Source: Pseudomonadota bacterium | GTDB lineage: Bacteria > Pseudomonadota > Gammaproteobacteria > SZUA-229 | Direction of reading: 5' to 3' | Assembly: GCA_030673345.1 (NCBI GenBank) | Contig: DAOVJH010000027.1 | Span: 1 to 9,857, forward strand | DNA: 9,857 bases | Shown here: piece after piece, positions 5,883 through 9,857 of the stretch | How positions within the stretch are numbered: position 1 is the first letter of the stretch | How the letters are laid out: each line of letters begins with the position of its first letter | Position numbers and translations under genes: made by a program | The notes under the pieces: generated by a model | Told to the model about the DNA's origin: nothing | Database searches by the model: none | The model's input: the letters and a program-made list of their open reading frames with translations, nothing else

Positions 5883-8570
5883 ATGAAAAACGGGGTTTTT
5901 AAAAGTGACTGGTTTACCGGTCTTGTTATTACCTTCATTTTCCTGATTTTTGCCGGTTCCGACTTCATCGCAAGCATCGAACGAAGCGCTTATGACTTCG
6001 GCGTTCGCTCATCATCACGGATCGCCAGCGACAAGATCGCCATCATCGCCATCGATGATCAGAGTATCGATAATATAGGCCGTTGGCCCTGGTCCCGCGA
6101 CGTCCATGCACAGATGCACGATATCCTCAGCCAGGGTGGCGCTAAAGCAGTCGGTCAAACCGTGTTCTTTTCCGAGCCACAGCTAGACCCCGGATTACAG
6201 TTCATCCGTGAACTCAGACAGGCTTTCGAAGAGAGCAGCATCTCTGCTGTACCCATGTTTGTCGAAGAGCTCGCACTGAGCATCGAAGAGAGCAGCAAAC
6301 TGGTAACAAACAAACGTGACGTCAAGGGTAAAACTGCGGTTAAAAAAATAGCAGAGGCACTGGAAGAATCACCGCTGCGTCACCAGGTGGCCGAAGAACT
6401 AGACGCCTACCTCGAATATATTAACTCGGCCGAGGTCATCCTTGATACCGACAAAACCCTGGCTACAAGCATGCAGAATGCAGGCAATATCATCTTTTAC
6501 ATGCCAGTCGTACAGGGCACACCCTACGGACAGCCCGATGAAGCATTGCCGCCTTACGTAGCAAAAAACAAGATACCTGAAGATAACATCATCGATAATG
6601 CCACCACCAATCCGGAAGGTTATACCCCGTTGCCCGTTGTCGATGCCTATCCACCGATTGCGGTACTGGGTGAACAAAGTGATGCCATCGGTGCATCCGT
6701 GCCACTACCAGACGTCGATGGCGGCATCCGCGCAGAACCGCTAGTCATCGATTATTACGGTGAATATTATCCATCGATGGCCCTGATGCTTGCTGCCAAA
6801 AGCCTGAACCTTGGCCTTGATGATATCCGGATTACTGTCGGCAGTGGTGTACAGCTTGGCCGCTTAAACATAAAGACAGATGGTTATTCATTGATGAATA
6901 CCTTCTTCTACAATGATGATGCAAACTACGCCCCTGCTTTCCAGGTCGATTCATTCTTTGATGTTTTACAGGGCAAGATTCCTCCGGAAAAATACAAAGA
7001 CAAGATCGTACTGATCGGTGCCACAGCCCTGGGTGTCGGTGATACCTTCGTAACGCCGATAAATCCGACCATGTCACCGGTTGTGACCCTGGCACATTCT
7101 GTTTCCAGCATCCTGAATGAGGATTTTTTCATAGAACCTTCATGGGGCTTTTATGCTCGCATGGGCGCATTACTTTTTGTCGCCCTGTATATCATGCTGC
7201 TATTGCCCAGGCTGAGTGCCGTGGTCGGTTTTGTCATCAGCGGCATGCTGTTGCTGGCAATATTCATCAGCCACTACATCATGATGACAACACAGGGCAT
7301 GTGGCTGCAATTGATGATGCCAGCCCTGCTGCTCGGTGGCGGCCACTTTTTGCTGACGACCAAACACTTCTTCATGTCTGAGAAAGGCAAAGCCCGCCTC
7401 GATATCGAATCAGCTGAAAGCAATCGCATGCTGGGACTGTCACTACAGGGCCAGGGTCAGCTTGATGTAGCATTTGAGAAATTCCGAAAACTGCCGCTGG
7501 ACAAATCCGCGCTTGAACTTCTATACAACCTAGCACTGGACTATGAGCGCAAACGCCAGTTCAATAAAGCCAAATCAGTCTACGATTACATGGCAGACTT
7601 CGATGCCAAATTCCGTGACATCAAAGACCGCTCAAACCGCGCTAAGTCACTGGAAGAAACCGTCATCCTCGGCGGTGGCGGCGGCTCACCCGGCGGCACA
7701 CTGATACTTGACGGCGGCGGCGTAGAAAAACCCATGCTGGGTCGCTATGAGATCGAACGTGAGCTCGGCAAAGGCGCCATGGGCGCTGTCTACCTCGGTA
7801 AAGATCCTAAAATTTCTCGCACCGTGGCGATCAAGACCATGGCATTATCACAGGAATTTGAAGATGATGAACTCGAAGAAGTTAAAGAGCGCTTCTTCCG
7901 CGAGGCTGAAACAGCTGGCCGCTTGACGCATCCGAATATCGTGACCATCTATGACGCCGGTGACGAACAAGACCTCGCCTATATCGCTATGGAATTCCTC
8001 AAGGGCGGCGACCTCAGCAAATACATCAAAGCCGATACACTGCTGCCGCTCAAACAGGTATTGTCACTGATCCAGCGTTCTGCAGACGGCATCGATTATG
8101 CGCACCAGAATAACGTGGTTCACCGTGACATCAAACCAGCCAATATCATGTGGGATTCTGAGACTGATACGGTAAAGATCACAGACTTTGGCATCGCCCG
8201 CATTACCGATTCCAGCAAGACCAAAACAGGCATGGTACTTGGCACACCCTCTTACATGTCACCTGAACAGTTAGCAGGCAAAAAGGTAACCGGACAGTCG
8301 GATATTTTTTCTCTCGGCGTCATGCTGTTCCAGATGGTCACCGGCAAGCTGCCGTTCACCGGCGATTCTATGGCGTCACTGATGTACAAGATCGCCAATG
8401 AGCCTCACCCTGCTCCGGAGTCTATCAACGCTGATGTCCCCCGCTGCGTGACCGTCATCATCAATCGCGCGATGGAAAAAGATGTTGAAAAACGCTACAA
8501 GCGCGGCAAAGAGATGGTCGATGACATCAGTAAATGCCTGAAAATAATCAAAGCCGAGAGCAAGGTCTAA
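5883..8570 (+). CDS. Membrane Ser/Thr protein kinase with CHASE2 sensor and TPR-like linker
   Basis: An 895-residue receptor-type Hanks kinase. One membrane helix (about 11-30) precedes an extracytoplasmic CHASE2 domain (about 31-415; landmarks IAIIAIDDQSI at 52, GRWPWSR at 66, KDKIVLIGATALGVGDTF at 372). Three membrane helices follow at about 425-441, 445-467 and 473-492. A helical TPR-like segment spans 512-575, then a Gly-rich linker carries TVIL (T593) and TLIL (T606). The kinase domain covers about 622-890: Gly loop GKGAMG (629-634), K651 in VAIK, HRDIKPAN with D749, DFG with D768, and GTPSYMSPE from 787. All catalytic residues are present, and Arg before the catalytic Asp makes it an RD kinase, usually switched on by activation-loop phosphorylation (S777, S778, T780, T782). 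Glu-rich residues 100-188 look like an insertion in CHASE2. AAAGGGG (5869-5875) is a good ribosome binding site. The signal sensed is unknown. A PP2C phosphatase follows after 3 bases. Confidence 0.95.
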   Translation: MKNGVFKSDWFTGLVITFIFLIFAGSDFIASIERSAYDFGVRSSSRIASDKIAIIAIDDQSIDNIGRWPWSRDVHAQMHDILSQGGAKAVGQTVFFSEPQLDPGLQFIRELRQAFEESSISAVPMFVEELALSIEESSKLVTNKRDVKGKTAVKKIAEALEESPLRHQVAEELDAYLEYINSAEVILDTDKTLATSMQNAGNIIFYMPVVQGTPYGQPDEALPPYVAKNKIPEDNIIDNATTNPEGYTPLPVVDAYPPIAVLGEQSDAIGASVPLPDVDGGIRAEPLVIDYYGEYYPSMALMLAAKSLNLGLDDIRITVGSGVQLGRLNIKTDGYSLMNTFFYNDDANYAPAFQVDSFFDVLQGKIPPEKYKDKIVLIGATALGVGDTFVTPINPTMSPVVTLAHSVSSILNEDFFIEPSWGFYARMGALLFVALYIMLLLPRLSAVVGFVISGMLLLAIFISHYIMMTTQGMWLQLMMPALLLGGGHFLLTTKHFFMSEKGKARLDIESAESNRMLGLSLQGQGQLDVAFEKFRKLPLDKSALELLYNLALDYERKRQFNKAKSVYDYMADFDAKFRDIKDRSNRAKSLEETVILGGGGGSPGGTLILDGGGVEKPMLGRYEIERELGKGAMGAVYLGKDPKISRTVAIKTMALSQEFEDDELEEVKERFFREAETAGRLTHPNIVTIYDAGDEQDLAYIAMEFLKGGDLSKYIKADTLLPLKQVLSLIQRSADGIDYAHQNNVVHRDIKPANIMWDSETDTVKITDFGIARITDSSKTKTGMVLGTPSYMSPEQLAGKKVTGQSDIFSLGVMLFQMVTGKLPFTGDSMASLMYKIANEPHPAPESINADVPRCVTVIINRAMEKDVEKRYKRGKEMVDDISKCLKIIKAESKV

Positions 8571-8573
8571 ACG

Positions 8574-9398
8574 ATGAGTCTCAAAGGCAAATTATTACTG
8601 CATGGCAAAACCGACGTAGGGTCAGTACGTGACCACAACGAAGATGCCATCGGTTGTGATGAGAATATCGCACTTGCAGTCCTAGCAGATGGCATGGGCG
8701 GACACCGTGGTGGTGAAATGGCCAGCGCCATCACTGTCAGCACGATACTGGAAACAATCACTGAAGAGATCAAAAAGATCAAACCGGGTGAAGCTGATGA
8801 AGAAACCGGCTACAGCATGGAGAGCCTGGCTGTCCATGAAGCAGTAGCACTGGCCAATAAGAATGTGCACGACTCTTCTGAAGCAAACGCACAGTACCGC
8901 GGCATGGGCACGACGGTCGTGGTCACCCTTTTCTACGACAACCGTTTCACTGTTGCACACGTGGGGGACTCTCGTCTCTATCGCCTGCGTGACGACGAAC
9001 TCGAACAGATAACCCGTGACCATAGCCTGATGCAGGAACTGATCGACCGTGGCTTCTACACACCGGAGCAGGCCCGCAACTCATTGAATAAAAACCTGGT
9101 TACCCGCGCCATCGGCATCGATGATAATGTCCAGATAGACATTCAGGAAGATATTGCGATGGTTGATGATATCTATCTTTTATGCTCTGATGGTGTTACA
9201 GATATGATCGAAGATAAATTGATAAAAGCGGCGATGATCGAGAATGAAAATGATTTGGAAAAAGCGGCAGCAGAAATCATCCGCCTATCGAACGAACATG
9301 GCGGAAAAGACAACATTTCTGCCCTGCTGGTCAAACCAATAAAATCATTTCCTGCTAAAAATAGCTTGTTTTCTCGATTTTTTGACATATTCTCTTAA
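8574..9398 (+). CDS. PP2C-type (PPM/Stp1 family) Ser/Thr protein phosphatase
   Basis: A 274-residue Mg/Mn-dependent phosphatase that removes phosphate from Ser and Thr, most likely reversing the neighbouring kinase. PP2C motifs appear in order: VGSVRDHNEDA (15-25) with R19 for phosphate and D20 for metal; LADGMGGHRGGE (37-48) with metal-binding D39; MGTT (111-114); VAHVGDSRLYRL (127-138); DHSLMQEL (149-156); LLCSDGVTDMI (202-212) with D206; and GGKDNIS (243-249) with D246. Every expected metal ligand is present, so it should be active. Length is slightly above the usual 240-250 because of a C-terminal tail (SLFSRFFDIFS, 264-274) that looks amphipathic. No signal peptide or membrane helix is seen, so it is cytoplasmic, perhaps loosely membrane-bound. 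It starts 3 bases after the kinase stop without a strong Shine-Dalgarno sequence, which suggests coupled translation. Confidence 0.95.
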   Translation: MSLKGKLLLHGKTDVGSVRDHNEDAIGCDENIALAVLADGMGGHRGGEMASAITVSTILETITEEIKKIKPGEADEETGYSMESLAVHEAVALANKNVHDSSEANAQYRGMGTTVVVTLFYDNRFTVAHVGDSRLYRLRDDELEQITRDHSLMQELIDRGFYTPEQARNSLNKNLVTRAIGIDDNVQIDIQEDIAMVDDIYLLCSDGVTDMIEDKLIKAAMIENENDLEKAAAEIIRLSNEHGGKDNISALLVKPIKSFPAKNSLFSRFFDIFS

Positions 9399-9423
9399 TA
9401 TAGAAAGATAAAAATAAAAATGC

Positions 9424-9436
9424 ATACAAAATGTAT
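9424..9436. repeat. Small inverted repeat before the FHA gene
   Basis: ATACA (9424-9428) and TGTAT (9432-9436) form a possible 5-bp stem with a 3-base loop in the 52-base gap between the phosphatase and FHA genes. It lies just before the ribosome binding site. It has no T run, so it is not a terminator. It could tune FHA translation or be chance. Confidence 0.3.
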
Positions 9437-9450
9437 TGTAAGGAATCACC

Positions 9451-9857
9451 ATGGCTAAACTAATACTCAACTTCAACGGCGAATTTGTAAAAGAATACGA
9501 ACTCGATAAAGAGATCATCACTATCGGGCGTAAACCGGATAACGATGTCCATATCGATAACCTCGCCGTCAGTGGTAATCATGCAAAAATACTGACCATC
9601 CTCAACGATTCATTCGTCGAAGACCTCGACAGTACAAACGGCACCTACATCAATGGCGAAAAGATTACCAAGCATGCACTGCAGGGTGGCGAGAGTATCG
9701 TAATCGGAAAGCATGAGCTCAAATATGAGAACGCCAGTGCCGAAGGCGGCGAAAGTGATTTTGAAAAAACCATGATCATCCGCCCTGATGCAGAGGGCAT
9801 GCCAGAGACTGAAGAAGCAGATAAAAATATTGAAAAATCCATCGGCAAGATCGCAGC
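9451..9857 (+). CDS. FHA-domain protein, N-terminal 135 residues (3' end outside the window)
   Basis: The forkhead-associated domain, a phosphothreonine-binding module, occupies about residues 1-95. The conserved features are G26-R27 (ITIGRKPDNDV), S41 and H44 (VSGNHAKI), and DSTNGTYING with N63, G64 and T65. These residues make the phosphopeptide pocket, so binding is likely intact. After the domain comes an acidic linker with EKTMIIRPD (T107), a possible phosphoacceptor threonine. There is no N-terminal signal peptide or membrane segment, so this part is cytoplasmic. AAGGA (9440-9444) is a good ribosome binding site for the ATG at 9451. The gene lies 52 bases after the phosphatase and is probably in the same operon as the kinase. 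It is a likely substrate or adaptor of the kinase. The rest of the protein, and hence its output function, lies outside the window. Confidence 0.93.
   Translation, partial: MAKLILNFNGEFVKEYELDKEIITIGRKPDNDVHIDNLAVSGNHAKILTILNDSFVEDLDSTNGTYINGEKITKHALQGGESIVIGKHELKYENASAEGGESDFEKTMIIRPDAEGMPETEEADKNIEKSIGKIA

Noticed and set aside
5883..9857. Kinase, phosphatase and FHA genes as a type VI secretion control cluster (PpkA/PppA/Fha)
   Set aside because: The kinase has a CHASE2 sensor, and no type VI secretion structural gene is visible in the window.

Overview
The window reads as a piece of a gammaproteobacterial chromosome. The RNase E catalytic half is nearly colinear with the E. coli enzyme: the metal-binding Asp and zinc-link Cys residues fall at the same numbers. 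It is divergent from rluC, and rluC is followed by a HAD phosphatase and a short-type sppA, an order I recall from Pseudomonas and relatives. Base composition looks balanced throughout, and nothing suggests recent transfer. The species cannot be fixed from sequence alone.

Layout. Positions 1-2359 (minus strand) hold the first 786 codons of rne, which runs off the left edge inside its disordered, Arg-rich C-terminal half. Positions 2360-2966 are a 607-base divergent intergenic region. It holds a probable structured rne leader with a nested stem-loop, a perfect TATAAT on the minus strand that would give a leader of about 363 nt, a candidate rluC promoter, and a perfect 8-bp inverted repeat. Positions 2967-5610 (plus) hold rluC, a HAD-family phosphatase overlapping it by one base, and sppA. 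A strong GC-rich hairpin at 5618-5641 closes this block. Positions 5642-5882 are AT-rich and carry inverted repeats and promoter-like elements.

Positions 5883-9857 (plus) are the most interesting part: a compact phospho-signalling operon. Its first gene encodes an 895-residue membrane Ser/Thr kinase with an extracytoplasmic CHASE2 sensor, a small TPR-like segment and a Gly-rich linker. After a 3-base gap comes a PP2C-type phosphatase, and then an FHA-domain protein that is cut by the right edge. The kinase linker carries two T-[VL]-I-L sequences, and the FHA protein carries a similar T-M-I-I just after its FHA domain. These look like phosphothreonine docking sites that could tie kinase, phosphatase and FHA protein into one circuit. 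Such a circuit would have the kinase sense an envelope signal through CHASE2, autophosphorylate and modify the FHA protein, while the PP2C resets the system. The output is not visible in this window.
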